DNA of 64,000 nucleotides, from positions 2,356,001-2,420,000 of the forward strand of contig OZ220727.1 in the NCBI GenBank assembly GCA_965116865.1. Reading direction: 5' to 3'. A program made the position numbers and the translations under genes. The notes beneath the pieces were generated by a model that saw only the letters and a list, made by a program, of their open reading frames with translations, did not search any database and was not told the origin of the DNA. Of the stretch, positions 34,975 to 43,020 are shown piece by piece. Source of the stretch: Aldehydirespirator sp965116865. GTDB taxonomy: Bacteria; Actinomycetota; Acidimicrobiia; Acidimicrobiales; Aldehydirespiratoraceae. How positions within the stretch are numbered: the stretch's first letter is position 1; each line of letters opens with the position of its first letter.

Positions 34975-35465
34975 ACGCGCACAGCCCCCGACAGTCGATC
35001 GCCGACCGGCTCGCACCGCTCGAACCCGCCGAGCACAGTCACGCGAGCACAGCCACCAGCGCAACGACCGCGCGCGACACAACCACCACAGAACCGAGCT
35101 GCCACCGAACACCCCGCCCAAAGCCCACCAGCGCAACAACCGCGCGCGACACAACCACCACAGAACCGAGCTGCCACCGAACACCCCGCCCAAGACCCAG
35201 CGGCGCAACAACCGCGCGCGACACAACCACCACAGAACCGAGCTGCCACCGAACACCCCGCCCAAAGCCCACCAGCGCAACAACCGCGCGCGACACAACC
35301 ACCACAGAACCGAGCTGCCACCGAACACCCCGCCCAAGACCCAGCGGCGCAACAACCGCGCGCGACACAACCACCACAGAACCGAGCTGCCACCGAACAC
35401 CCCGCCCAAGACCCAGCGGCGCAACAACCGCGCGCGACACAACCACCACAGAACCGAGCTGTCAC
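34971..35465 (-). CDS. 164-residue Cys-rich repeat 'bridge ORF' between iclR and hutH
   Basis: The GTG at 35465 overlaps the iclR stop (GTGA) and the stop at 34971 overlaps the hutH ATG (ATGA). About six 24-residue repeats of VAARFCGGCVARGCCA... type derive from the 72-bp array. Each unit carries five cysteines, including a C-x2-C pair and a CC. I know no such protein; it may be only a coupling sequence, but the exact fit at both ends argues against chance. Confidence 0.5.
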   Translation of the reverse strand: MTARFCGGCVARGCCAAGSWAGCSVAARFCGGCVARGCCAAGSWAGCSVAARFCGGCVARGCCAGGLWAGCSVAARFCGGCVARGCCAAGSWAGCSVAARFCGGCVARGCCAGGLWAGCSVAARFCGGCVARGRCAGGCARVTVLGGFERCEPVGDRLSGAVRV

Positions 35466-35508
35466 CGAACACCCCGCCCAAGACCCAGCGGCGCAACGAC
35501 CGCGCGCG
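35061..35508. repeat. 72-bp tandem array between hutH and iclR
   Basis: Units begin at 35061, 35133, 35205, 35277, 35349 and 35421, with a partial seventh at 35493. Two unit subtypes alternate irregularly (AAAGCCCACCAGC versus AAGACCCAGCGGC at the unit end). Otherwise the units are almost identical. The array's last part encodes the final ~17 residues of IclR. Confidence 0.95.
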
Positions 35509-36187
35509 ACGCGGCCGTTGCGGCCTCGACCACTGCTGTGGCCGCTCTGTCGAGGCGCCTGCCGACCAGGCGGTCGGCCGGACCCAGCACCGACATGGCC
35601 GCGACGGGACCAGCCGATCCGTACACCGGCGCGCAGACCGCGGTGACGTCGGGCTCGATGCTGCCGGTGTTGAGGACATACGGGGGCCGGTCGCCGGCCG
35701 CCTGTCCGGCGGAGTGCAGCGCCTCGCCCACAGCGGTGCCGTGGATCGGCACGGAGCGGCCGACCCAGCCGACATGGCGAATGGCCCGGCGGCCCTCGAC
35801 CGTGGCGATGTAGACCGCCTCGTCGCCGTCGCGCACAGCCAGGTAGGCGGACTCCTCTGTGAGCTCGACAATCCGTTCGAGCTCGGGCTGGGCCGCCGCC
35901 AGGAGCCTGGCGTAGGGGCCCGATTGCAACGAGGCCAAGGCAATGCGCACGAAGGAGGCGCCTACGGAGTACGTCCCGCCGTCGTTCTTCACCAGGTAGC
36001 CGCCGTCGGTCAGCACCCGCAGGTGGCGCAGGGCTGTGCTCGTCGGCATGCCGGTTCGGACCGCTGCCGCGGTCAGGCTGAGCGCGCCCTCGGTGACGAC
36101 GGTGTCCAAGAGCGCCAGCACACGCTCAGCAGAGCGCGACTTGTGCAGCGATGACTCGGGCGTAGCACGGCTGACAGCCGTAGACAT
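35462..36187 (-). CDS. IclR-family transcriptional regulator
   Basis: About 241 residues from the ATG at 36187 (MSTAVSRATPE); an ATG at 36214 is also in frame. The N-terminal winged helix (SAERVLALLDTVV ... SLTAAAVRTGMPTSTALRHLRVL) and C-terminal effector domain (VGRSVPIHGTAVGEALHSA, DVTAVCAPVYGSAGPVAAMSVLGP) are typical IclR. It is divergent from hutU and followed by hutH, so it probably controls histidine catabolism (inference). Its last ~17 residues are encoded by the repeat array and look acquired. Confidence 0.88.
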   Translation of the reverse strand: MSTAVSRATPESSLHKSRSAERVLALLDTVVTEGALSLTAAAVRTGMPTSTALRHLRVLTDGGYLVKNDGGTYSVGASFVRIALASLQSGPYARLLAAAQPELERIVELTEESAYLAVRDGDEAVYIATVEGRRAIRHVGWVGRSVPIHGTAVGEALHSAGQAAGDRPPYVLNTGSIEPDVTAVCAPVYGSAGPVAAMSVLGPADRLVGRRLDRAATAVVEAATAASRAVVAPLGLGRGVR

Positions 36188-36202
36188 TTCAGATTCTGAA
36201 AT
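36186..36202. promoter_or_regulatory. 17-bp perfect palindrome at the iclR start, candidate operator
   Basis: ATTTCAGA, T, TCTGAAAT is a perfect 8-1-8 inverted repeat overlapping the IclR start codon region and facing hutU. IclR proteins bind such short palindromes, often autoregulating. The position supports control of the iclR-hutH transcript. Confidence 0.5.
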
Positions 36203-36211
36203 GATATGCCG

Positions 36212-36228
36212 CATATTGGCAGAATATG
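36212..36228. promoter_or_regulatory. Second palindrome in the iclR-hutU intergenic region
   Basis: CATATT, five bases, AATATG is a perfect 6-5-6 inverted repeat, 10 bp from the first palindrome and ~55 bp before hutU. It is in the right place to affect both divergent promoters; the bound factor is unknown. Confidence 0.4.
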
Positions 36229-36283
36229 TCGTCGGCGGCTACAGTGCAACCCGCTACCGAGCCGCTGGCACTGAAGGTCCGCG

Positions 36284-38011
36284 ATGCCCGCCAGATCACA
36301 GCCCAGAGGGAACGCTCCCGCCCGCGGCGCGAGATCTCCGACCCGGGGCGCTCCAACCAGGGGCGTGAGGTCTCCCACCGGCACCGCGCTGACGTGCCGC
36401 GGCTGGCCTCAGGAAGCTGCCTTCCGGATGCTTCAGAACAACCTCGACCCCGACGTGGCCGAACGTCCCGACGATCTCGTGGTGTACGGCGGGACGGGAC
36501 GGGCCGCCAGATCCTGGGACGCCTACCATGCCATGATCCGGGCCCTGACCGACCTCGCCGGCGACGAGACCCTGCTGGTGCAGTCGGGCAAGCCCGTCGG
36601 CGTGCTGCAAACCCACGAGTGGGCGCCCAGGGTCCTCATCGCCAACTCCAATCTCGTGGGCGAGTGGGCCACATGGGACGAGTTCCGGCGACTCGAACAG
36701 CTCGGGTTGACCATGTTCGGGCAGATGACCGCGGGCTCGTGGATCTACATCGGCACGCAGGGAATCTTGCAGGGCACCTACGAGTGCTTCGCGGCCATCG
36801 CCCGCAAGCGCTTCGGCGGATCGCTGGCGGGAACCCTCACCGTGACCGCCGGCCTGGGCGGCATGGGCGGCGCCCAGCCCCTGGCCATCACCATGAACGA
36901 CGGAGTCGCCTTGTGCATCGAGGTCGACGGCGAGCGGGCCGCCCGGCGGGTGGAGACCCGCTATCTCGACGTGGTCGCCGACGGCTACGCCGATGCACTG
37001 CGCCGCTGCGAGGAGGCACGCTCCGCCCGTCGGCCGCTGTCGGTGGGGCTGGTCGGCAATGCGGCCGACGTAGTGCCGCGCCTGCTGGCCGACGGCGTGT
37101 CCGCCGACATCGTCACCGACCAGACCTCCGCCCACGACCCGTTGACCTACGTTCCCAACGACCTGCCGCCCGAAGCCGCCGACGAGCTGCGCCGGAACCA
37201 GCCCGAGGAGCTCATCCGCCGGTCCCGTGTCGCCATGGCCGCCCATGTGGAGGCCATGGTCGGCTTCCTCGACGCGGGCGCCGAGGTGTTCGACTACGGC
37301 AACAGCCTGCGAGCCGAGGCCCTCCTGGGGGGCTGCGAGCGGGCCTTCGACTATCCGGGCTTCCTGCCCGCCTACATCCGGCCGCTGTTCTGCGAGGGCA
37401 AGGGGCCGTTCCGATGGGTGGCGCTGTCGGGCGATCCGGCCGACATCGCGGCCACCGACCGGGCCGTGCTCGAGGAGTTCCCCCACGACGACGGCCTCAG
37501 GCGCTGGATCACCCTGGCCGCCGAGCGGGTCGAGTTTCAGGGCCTGCCCGCCCGGATCTGTTGGCTCGGATACGGGGAACGTCACCGACTGGGACTGAAA
37601 TTCAACGAGATGGTCCGCTCCGGCGAATTGACCGCACCCGTAGTCATCGGGCGCGACCACCTCGACTCGGGCTCGGTGGCCTCGCCCTACCGTGAGACCG
37701 AGGACATGCTCGACGGCAGCGACGCCATCGCCGACTGGCCCCTGCTCAACGCGCTGGTGAACACGTCGTCGGGAGCGTCGTGGGTGAGCATCCACCACGG
37801 CGGCGGAGTGGGCATCGGCCGGTCGATCCACGCCGGGCAGGTGATCGTGGCCGACGGGACCGGCCTGGCGGCGCAGAAGCTGGAGCGGGTGCTGCTCAAC
37901 GACCCGGCCACCGGCGTGATGCGCCACGCCGACGCCGGCTACGACCGGGCCTGGGAAGTGGCAGCCGAGCAAGGCGTGAACATACCGACAGACACAGCAG
38001 CCCCGCCATGA
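36284..38011 (+). CDS. hutU: Urocanate hydratase
   Basis: 575 residues. HutU converts urocanate to 4-imidazolone-5-propionate with tightly bound NAD+. The family signature FQGLPARICWLGYGER and the NAD-region GLGGMGGAQP are intact, as are YGGTGRAARSW and FCEGKGPFRW. The N-terminus has an internal duplication (RGARSPT / RGVRSPT) before the conserved ALTCRGWPQEAAFRMLQNNLDP. It is the first gene of the plus-strand arm. The stop overlaps the ATG of the next small ORF (ATGA). Confidence 0.95.
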   Translation: MPARSQPRGNAPARGARSPTRGAPTRGVRSPTGTALTCRGWPQEAAFRMLQNNLDPDVAERPDDLVVYGGTGRAARSWDAYHAMIRALTDLAGDETLLVQSGKPVGVLQTHEWAPRVLIANSNLVGEWATWDEFRRLEQLGLTMFGQMTAGSWIYIGTQGILQGTYECFAAIARKRFGGSLAGTLTVTAGLGGMGGAQPLAITMNDGVALCIEVDGERAARRVETRYLDVVADGYADALRRCEEARSARRPLSVGLVGNAADVVPRLLADGVSADIVTDQTSAHDPLTYVPNDLPPEAADELRRNQPEELIRRSRVAMAAHVEAMVGFLDAGAEVFDYGNSLRAEALLGGCERAFDYPGFLPAYIRPLFCEGKGPFRWVALSGDPADIAATDRAVLEEFPHDDGLRRWITLAAERVEFQGLPARICWLGYGERHRLGLKFNEMVRSGELTAPVVIGRDHLDSGSVASPYRETEDMLDGSDAIADWPLLNALVNTSSGASWVSIHHGGGVGIGRSIHAGQVIVADGTGLAAQKLERVLLNDPATGVMRHADAGYDRAWEVAAEQGVNIPTDTAAPP

Positions 38012-38181
38012 CCGCCGAACACAGCAAGGCGAGCTCCTGGAACAGAGACACACACTGCGACGAGCACACGAACAACCCCGCCATGACCGCCGAACACAGC
38101 GTTACCGGGCCCGTGGCCTCCTCGCCCAGGTGGCAGGATCCCCGGCCGAGCCGGATGTCCGCCCGGCCGTCGGCGCCATGA
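38008..38181 (+). CDS. 57-residue bridge ORF between hutU and def
   Basis: The ATG at 38008 overlaps the hutU stop and the stop at 38181 overlaps the def ATG at 38178, both as ATGA. It contains a 25-bp duplication (38001-38025 and 38076-38100, period 75 bp, in frame) that includes the ATGA itself, so MTAEHS appears twice. No known family. Confidence 0.5.
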   Translation: MTAEHSKASSWNRDTHCDEHTNNPAMTAEHSVTGPVASSPRWQDPRPSRMSARPSAP

Positions 38182-38747
38182 CGGTCCGCGACATACTCGC
38201 CATCGGCCATCCGGCGCTGCGGGTCCCGGCCGCGGCCGTGCCTCCGAGCGAGATCCGCAGCCGGCGGGTGCAGGACGTCGTCGACGACCTCATCGACACG
38301 ATGCGCCACGCCGACGGAGCAGGGCTGGCCGCCAACCAGATCGGCGAGACAGCCCGGATCGTCGTCATCGAAGTGAACGACAACCCCCGCTACCCCTACA
38401 AACCGCCGATCCCACTCACCGTCGCCATAAACCCCGAACTGGAGGCGCTCGACGACACGACCGTGATCATCAACGAAGGCTGCCTGTCGGTGCCGCTGCG
38501 AGGCGACGTGGCCCGCTCGGTGAACCTCCGGGTCCGCTACTTCGACCGTGACGGCGCCGAGCACCGCCTCGAGGCCCACGGCCTGGCCGCGGGCACCTGG
38601 CAGCACGAGTGCGACCACCTCGACGGCGTGCTGATCACCGACCGGGCCGACCCGGCGACCCTCGCCACTTGGGACGAGTTCGAGCGGCACCACCGAAACG
38701 CATTCATCGAGCGCATCTCGAGGTTCGTGCAACTCGTCGGATCATGA
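38178..38747 (+). CDS. Peptide deformylase-family metallohydrolase in the hut operon
   Basis: About 189 residues from the ATG at 38178 (MTVRDILAIGHPALR); a GTG at 38130 is in frame. All three Def motifs are present: GAGLAANQ near 47, EGCLS near 101 (Cys metal ligand) and WQHECDHLDG near 142 (His-Glu-x-x-His). Standard Def removes the formyl group from nascent Met. Lying between hutU and hutF in a pathway that makes N-formylglutamate, and with no hutG visible, it could act as an N-formylglutamate deformylase instead. That is inference; a housekeeping or second Def is the alternative. Confidence 0.88.
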   Translation: MTVRDILAIGHPALRVPAAAVPPSEIRSRRVQDVVDDLIDTMRHADGAGLAANQIGETARIVVIEVNDNPRYPYKPPIPLTVAINPELEALDDTTVIINEGCLSVPLRGDVARSVNLRVRYFDRDGAEHRLEAHGLAAGTWQHECDHLDGVLITDRADPATLATWDEFERHHRNAFIERISRFVQLVGS

Positions 38748-39247
38748 CGGCCCGGCACGTCGACATGTCCCACGGCCGACAATCTGTCAAGAAACCACCG
38801 CACAGGCAGAAAAACCTGCAGAAGTTCAACAAATGCCCGTCCGGACGGCCTCCAACGACCGGGGCGGCACCAACGTTGACGTTCGGCGCCAGCGAATTCA
38901 ACAAATGCCCGTCCGGACGGCCTCCAACGACCGGGGCGGCACCAACGTTGACGTTCGGCGCCAGCGAATTCAACAAATGCCCGTCCGGACGGCCTCCAAC
39001 GACCGGGGCGGCACCAACGTTGACGTTCGGCGCCAGCGAATTCAACAAATGCCCGTCCGGACGGCCTCCAACGACCGGGGCGGCACCAACGTTGACGTTC
39101 GGCGCCAGCGAATTCAACAAATGCCCGTCCGGACGGCCTCCAACGACCGGGGCGGCACCAACGTTGACGTTCGGCGCCAGCGAATTCAACAAATGCCTGT
39201 CCGGACGGCCTCCAACGACCCAGGACACCGGGGAGCCGCGAGCATGA
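38744..39247 (+). CDS. 167-residue repeat 'bridge ORF' between def and hutF
   Basis: The ATG at 38744 overlaps the def stop (ATGA) and the stop at 39247 overlaps the hutF ATG at 39244 (ATGA). The centre is six 24-residue repeats (FNKCPSGRPPTTGAAPTLTF...) encoded by the 72-bp array, the last unit truncated. The sequence ATGACGGCCCG occurs at both the def end and the hutF start, so the original overlap seems to have been duplicated and separated. Translation is unproven. Confidence 0.5.
   Translation: MTARHVDMSHGRQSVKKPPHRQKNLQKFNKCPSGRPPTTGAAPTLTFGASEFNKCPSGRPPTTGAAPTLTFGASEFNKCPSGRPPTTGAAPTLTFGASEFNKCPSGRPPTTGAAPTLTFGASEFNKCPSGRPPTTGAAPTLTFGASEFNKCLSGRPPTTQDTGEPRA
38825..39215. repeat. 72-bp tandem array between def and hutF
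   Basis: Units begin at 38825, 38897, 38969, 39041, 39113 and 39185; the last is partial. Near-perfect identity indicates recent expansion. No unique spacers are present, so it is not CRISPR. Confidence 0.95.
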
Positions 39248-40644
39248 CGGCCCGCTACTGGTGCGAGCGGGCGTGGCTGGGAGGTCCCCGAGCCGACACC
39301 GGCGTGGTGATCGAAGTGGAAGGCGACCGCATCGGCCGAGTGGCTGCCGGGGTGCGCACCCGGCCCGAGGACGCCGAGCCTTTGGCAGGCCTCACTCTGC
39401 CGGCGCTGGCCAACGTCCACAGCCACGCCTTCCACCGGGCCCTGCGAGGCCGGACCCACCACGGGCGGGGCAACTTCTGGACTTGGCGCGAACTCATGTA
39501 CCGGGCGGCGTCCCGGCTCGACCCCGACCGCTGCCACCGGCTGGCTCGGGCGGTGTTCGCGGAGATGGCGCTGGCCGGCATCGGAGTGGTCGGCGAGTTC
39601 CACTACGTCCACCACCGGCCCGCGGGCGACGCCTACGAAGATCCCAACGCTATGAGCGCCGCGCTGGTCGCCGCCGCCCGCGACGCCGGAATCCGTCTGA
39701 CCCTGCTCAACGCTCTGTACCTGCACGCCGGCCTGGACGCCGTCTCATCCGGCGGTCACAGCCGGCGACGCTCCGACTCAACCCGCGGCTACAGCCCGCT
39801 GCGGCCCGAGCAGGCCCGCTTCAGCGACGGCAGCGCCGCACGATGGGCCGAGCGGGCCTCCGACCTGGAAGCTGCCGTGTCCGGCCCGGCGGTGAGGGTG
39901 GGTGCAGCGGTGCATTCGGTGCGGGCCGTCGATCCGGCCTCCATGAAGGTGGCAGCCGCCTGGGCCCGGGACCGGGACGCGCCGCTGCACTTCCACGCCT
40001 CCGAGCAGCCGGCCGAGAACGAGCAGTGCCTCGCCGTGCACGGCCGAACCCCGGTAGAGGTCATCGCGGAGACCGGAGGGCTGGGACCCTCCACGACGCT
40101 GGTGCATGCCACCCACGTCACCGAGCAGGACCGGGCGCTGATCGGCGAGACCGGCACCGGCTGCTGCCTGTGCCCGACCACCGAGCACGACCTCGCCGAC
40201 GGCGTGGGCCCGGCCGAGGCGCTGGCCCGGACCGGTGCCCGGCTTTGCGTGGGATCGGACTCGCACGCCGTCGTCGACCTCTTCGCAGAAGTCAGGACGG
40301 TAGAGCTCGACCAGCGCGCCGCCACCGGCGACCGGGGCGTGTTCGGTGTGGAGGAGTTGGCCTCCATGGCCACCGCCGCCGGTTACCGGTCCTTGGGCTG
40401 GCCCGACGGCGGCGTCCTGGAGGTGGGCGCGCTGGCCGACTTCGCCACCGTCGGCCTCGACTCGGTACGCCTGGCCGGCATCGACGACGACAGCGCGCTG
40501 GCCGCGGTGATCTTCGCGGCGACCGCCGACGATGTGCGTCACCTGGTGGTGGGAGGGAGGACCGTCGTGAAGGAGGGACGGCACACTTCCGTCGATGCCG
40601 CCGCAGAGCTCGCCACAGCCATCGCGGAAATGACTGCACCATGA
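39244..40644 (+). CDS. hutF: Formimidoylglutamate deiminase
   Basis: 466 residues, amidohydrolase superfamily. HutF converts N-formimino-L-glutamate to N-formyl-L-glutamate and ammonia, the five-step hut route. Metal ligands and motifs: HSHAFHRALRGR (His59, His61), WREL, HFHASEQPAENEQC, HATHV and GSDSHA. The N-terminal MTARYWCERAWL is typical for HutF. Its presence implies that a formylglutamate deformylase is needed downstream. The stop overlaps an ATG (ATGA) that begins the micro-ORF ladder. Confidence 0.92.
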   Translation: MTARYWCERAWLGGPRADTGVVIEVEGDRIGRVAAGVRTRPEDAEPLAGLTLPALANVHSHAFHRALRGRTHHGRGNFWTWRELMYRAASRLDPDRCHRLARAVFAEMALAGIGVVGEFHYVHHRPAGDAYEDPNAMSAALVAAARDAGIRLTLLNALYLHAGLDAVSSGGHSRRRSDSTRGYSPLRPEQARFSDGSAARWAERASDLEAAVSGPAVRVGAAVHSVRAVDPASMKVAAAWARDRDAPLHFHASEQPAENEQCLAVHGRTPVEVIAETGGLGPSTTLVHATHVTEQDRALIGETGTGCCLCPTTEHDLADGVGPAEALARTGARLCVGSDSHAVVDLFAEVRTVELDQRAATGDRGVFGVEELASMATAAGYRSLGWPDGGVLEVGALADFATVGLDSVRLAGIDDDSALAAVIFAATADDVRHLVVGGRTVVKEGRHTSVDAAAELATAIAEMTAP

Positions 40645-41070
40645 CACCCACGACCGCGCCAGCCGAGGGCCCGCCACAGCCATCACGGAAATGACTGCAC
40701 CATGACACCCACGACCGCGCCAGCCGAGGGCCCGCCACAGCCATCACGGAAATGACTGCACCATGACACCCACGACCGCGCCAGCCGAGGGCCCGCCACA
40801 GCCATCACGGAAATGACTGCACCATGACACCCACGACCGCGCCAGCCGAGGGCCCGCCACAGCCATCACGGAAATGACTGCACCATGACACCCACGACCG
40901 CGCCAGCCGAGGGCCCGCCACAGCCATCGCGGAAATGACTGCACCATGACACCCACGACCGCGCCAGCCGAGGGCCCGCCACAGCCATCGCGGAAATGAC
41001 TGCACCATGACACCCACGACCGCGCCAGCCGAGGGCCCGCACCGACCATCGCGGAAATGACTGCACCATG
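40641..41070 (+). repeat. 61-bp tandem array forming a ladder of ATGA-coupled micro-ORFs
   Basis: Seven 61-bp units follow hutF (GGAAATGACT at 40626, then every 61 bp to 41053). Each unit encodes MTPTTAPAEGPPQPSRK (54 nt with stop) whose stop overlaps the ATG of MTAP (15 nt with stop), whose stop overlaps the next ATG. 54 + 15 minus two 4-nt overlaps is exactly 61, so although the unit is not a multiple of 3, stop-start coupling is continuous from hutF onward. Confidence 0.9.
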
Positions 41071-41331
41071 ACACCCACGACCGCCTCCCCGGACCGCCCG
41101 CAGGCAGGCATTCGCGTCCCGCGCCGGGATGGGATCGCTCCCGCTGCCGCCCGCTGCAACGACGGACTGCTAGTCAGGATCCGCGTAGCCGGACTCGTCA
41201 ACGGGGTCGCTGCCGCTGCCGCCCGCTGCAACCACGGACTGCTCAGACCGCGGCTGTGGCCGCATGGACCGGACTCGCCCAGTTCCTCGGCCGGCCACCT
41301 ACGGGCAGCCTCGGAGGTCGCTGCATCGTGA
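41068..41331 (+). CDS. 87-residue bridge ORF leading into hutI
   Basis: The ATG at 41068 continues the micro-ORF ladder and the stop at 41331 overlaps the hutI GTG at 41328 (GTGA). It contains an in-frame 72-bp duplication (copies around 41133-41170 and 41205-41242) that repeats an AAARCN-x-GLL segment. No known family. Confidence 0.45.
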   Translation: MTPTTASPDRPQAGIRVPRRDGIAPAAARCNDGLLVRIRVAGLVNGVAAAAARCNHGLLRPRLWPHGPDSPSSSAGHLRAASEVAAS

Positions 41332-42512
41332 CGCTGGTGGTCGACAACATCTCCGAGCTGGTCACCAACGACCCCACGCTCGGGAAAGGGCCGCTCGGGA
41401 TCGTCGATGACGCTTCGGTGGTGGTGGACGGCGGCGCCGTGGTGGCAGTGGGCCCGGCAGGCGCCGCCGCCGACGAGCGCCTCGACGCGGACGGACGCTG
41501 CGTGCTGCCCGGGTTCGTGGACTCCCACACCCATCTGGTCTTCGCGGGCGACCGGGCCGAGGAGTTCAGCCGCCGGATGGCGGGAGAGCCCTACGACGGG
41601 GGCGGCATCCGCGTCACCACCGAAGCCACACGCACGGCCGGGCGGGCCGCGCTGGGAGCCTCGCTCGACGGGCGGCTGGCCGAGATGCACCGGGCCGGCA
41701 CCACCACGGTGGAGATCAAGACAGGCTACGGGCTGTCGGTGGACTCCGAAGCCGAACTTGCGTCGCTGGCCGCCGAGGTCACTCCGGAGGCCACCTTCCT
41801 CGGCGCTCACCTCGTGCCCGGCGAGTACCAGGGGCGCACCGACGACTACGTCGAACTGGTGTGCGGGCCGATGCTCGACGCGGTCCGCGGCCATGTCCGC
41901 TGGATGGACGTGTTCTGCGAGACCGGCGCCTTCGACGCCGACCAGTCCCGAGCGGTGCTCGCCGCCGGCCACCAGGCTGGGCTGGGCCTGCGGCTCCACG
42001 GCAACCAGCTCGGCCACGGACCGGGAGTGCAACTCGCCGTCGAGATGGGCTGCGCGTCGGTGGACCACTGCACCTATCTCTCAGACGCCGACATCGAGGC
42101 CTTGGCGGCCAGCGGCACGGTGGCCACGTTCCTGCCGGCCACCGACTTCTCGACCCGCCAGCCCTATCCCGACGCCCGACGGGCGATAGACGCCGGCGTG
42201 AGGGTGGCCATCGCCTCGAACTGCAACCCCGGGTCGAGCTACACGAGCTCGCTGTCGTTCTGCGTGGCGCTGGCCGTGCGCGACATGGGCATGACCATCG
42301 ACGAGGCGGTGGCTGCGGTCACCATCGGAGGCGCGGCCGCGCTTCGCCGCACCGACGTGGGCCGGGTCACGCCCGGCGGCGCGGCCCACATGACCGTCCT
42401 CGACGCCCCCAGCCGCCACCACCTCGCCTACCGGCCGGGCGTCCCGTTGATCTGGCGGACCCTGGGATCCGACTACCGGCTCCCGCCCGCAGACGACCAG
42501 GCTCAGGCATGA
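41328..42512 (+). CDS. hutI: Imidazolonepropionase
   Basis: 394 residues, amidohydrolase superfamily. HutI hydrolyses 4-imidazolone-5-propionate to N-formimino-L-glutamate. Motifs: DSHTHLVFAGDRAEEF (metal His pair), TTTVEIKTGYGL, FLGAHLVPGEY, HGNQLGHGPGVQLAVEMG, VDHCTYLSD, ATDFSTRQPYPDARRAID and SNCNPGSS. The GTG at 41328 is chosen for its GGAGG site 10 bases upstream and the GTGA overlap; an earlier ATG at 41256 would be in frame. It is the last recognisable hut gene; its own stop overlaps another ATG (ATGA). Confidence 0.94.
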   Translation: MTLVVDNISELVTNDPTLGKGPLGIVDDASVVVDGGAVVAVGPAGAAADERLDADGRCVLPGFVDSHTHLVFAGDRAEEFSRRMAGEPYDGGGIRVTTEATRTAGRAALGASLDGRLAEMHRAGTTTVEIKTGYGLSVDSEAELASLAAEVTPEATFLGAHLVPGEYQGRTDDYVELVCGPMLDAVRGHVRWMDVFCETGAFDADQSRAVLAAGHQAGLGLRLHGNQLGHGPGVQLAVEMGCASVDHCTYLSDADIEALAASGTVATFLPATDFSTRQPYPDARRAIDAGVRVAIASNCNPGSSYTSSLSFCVALAVRDMGMTIDEAVAAVTIGGAAALRRTDVGRVTPGGAAHMTVLDAPSRHHLAYRPGVPLIWRTLGSDYRLPPADDQAQA

Positions 42513-42931
42513 ACCCACAGGAGTACGAACCGCCATCGCCATTCCCGACCCCCCGCGAACGCGCGATCCAGGGGCTTGTCCATGAGCCGCAGATTGCCAG
42601 AGAGCTTGTGCACGGGGCGGCTGCTGTCTCGATTGTGTGCTACAACAAAGTAACACTCTCGAGAGGATGCAAGAATCGAGAGGATGCAAGAATCGAGAGG
42701 ATGCCAGACTCGAGAGGATGCCAGACTCGAGAGGATGCAAGAGATGTATGGCGACATCCTCAGGTGGACACAGCAACTGCCAGTCGGCGAGCTGGTCGAC
42801 CTCGAGGCCGTTCCCGTCCGTGGGCTGAACCGTCTGCCGCAGTCACGGCACCGGAACCGCCGGCTTGGATGCTTCGCACCGTCCTGCACCCTGTCGCTGT
42901 CGCAGTGCGGACACTGTGCCCTTGGAACTAA
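42509..42931 (+). CDS. Uncharacterised ORF coupled to hutI
   Basis: 140 residues starting at an ATG that overlaps the hutI stop (ATGA). The middle consists of 17-bp repeats; the first part (MNPQEYEPPSPFPTPRERA) is unlike any family I know. It may be a bridge ORF whose downstream gene was lost, since the following sequence carries a transposase fragment on the other strand. Confidence 0.3.
   Translation: MNPQEYEPPSPFPTPRERAIQGLVHEPQIARELVHGAAAVSIVCYNKVTLSRGCKNREDARIERMPDSRGCQTREDARDVWRHPQVDTATASRRAGRPRGRSRPWAEPSAAVTAPEPPAWMLRTVLHPVAVAVRTLCPWN
42659..42745. repeat. 17-bp tandem repeat x5
   Basis: CGAGAGGATG recurs every 17 bp, with GAGAGGATG at 42661, 42678, 42695, 42712 and 42729, and with two variant unit endings (CAAGAAT and CCAGACT). 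It lies downstream of hutI. Confidence 0.9.
42785..42925 (-). pseudogene. Zinc-ribbon fragment of a transposase (IS1595-like)
   Basis: CPHCDSDRVQDGAKHPSRRF followed by RCRDCGRRFSPRTGT is a CxxC...CxxC zinc ribbon like those at the N-terminus of IS1595/ISXO2 transposases. The frame then degenerates into the 17-bp repeats. No catalytic part is present. Confidence 0.5.
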
Positions 42932-43020
42932 CCATCTAGAGGCCGGGCTTGCGAGGCCGTGGCCCGAGCAGCCCGTGAGCGCAGCGAACAAGAACGGGAA
43001 CCAGAGGCGCCCGGCCTGGC

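Noticed and set aside
34975..35943. Upstream extension of the hutH frame
   Set aside because: It is made of repeat translation (RCVL-type) and IclR antisense-frame sequence; HutH homology starts at 34974.
38825..39215. Possible CRISPR array
   Set aside because: Units are contiguous 72-bp tandem copies with no unique spacers and no cas genes; the same applies to the arrays at 27591, 35061 and 40641.
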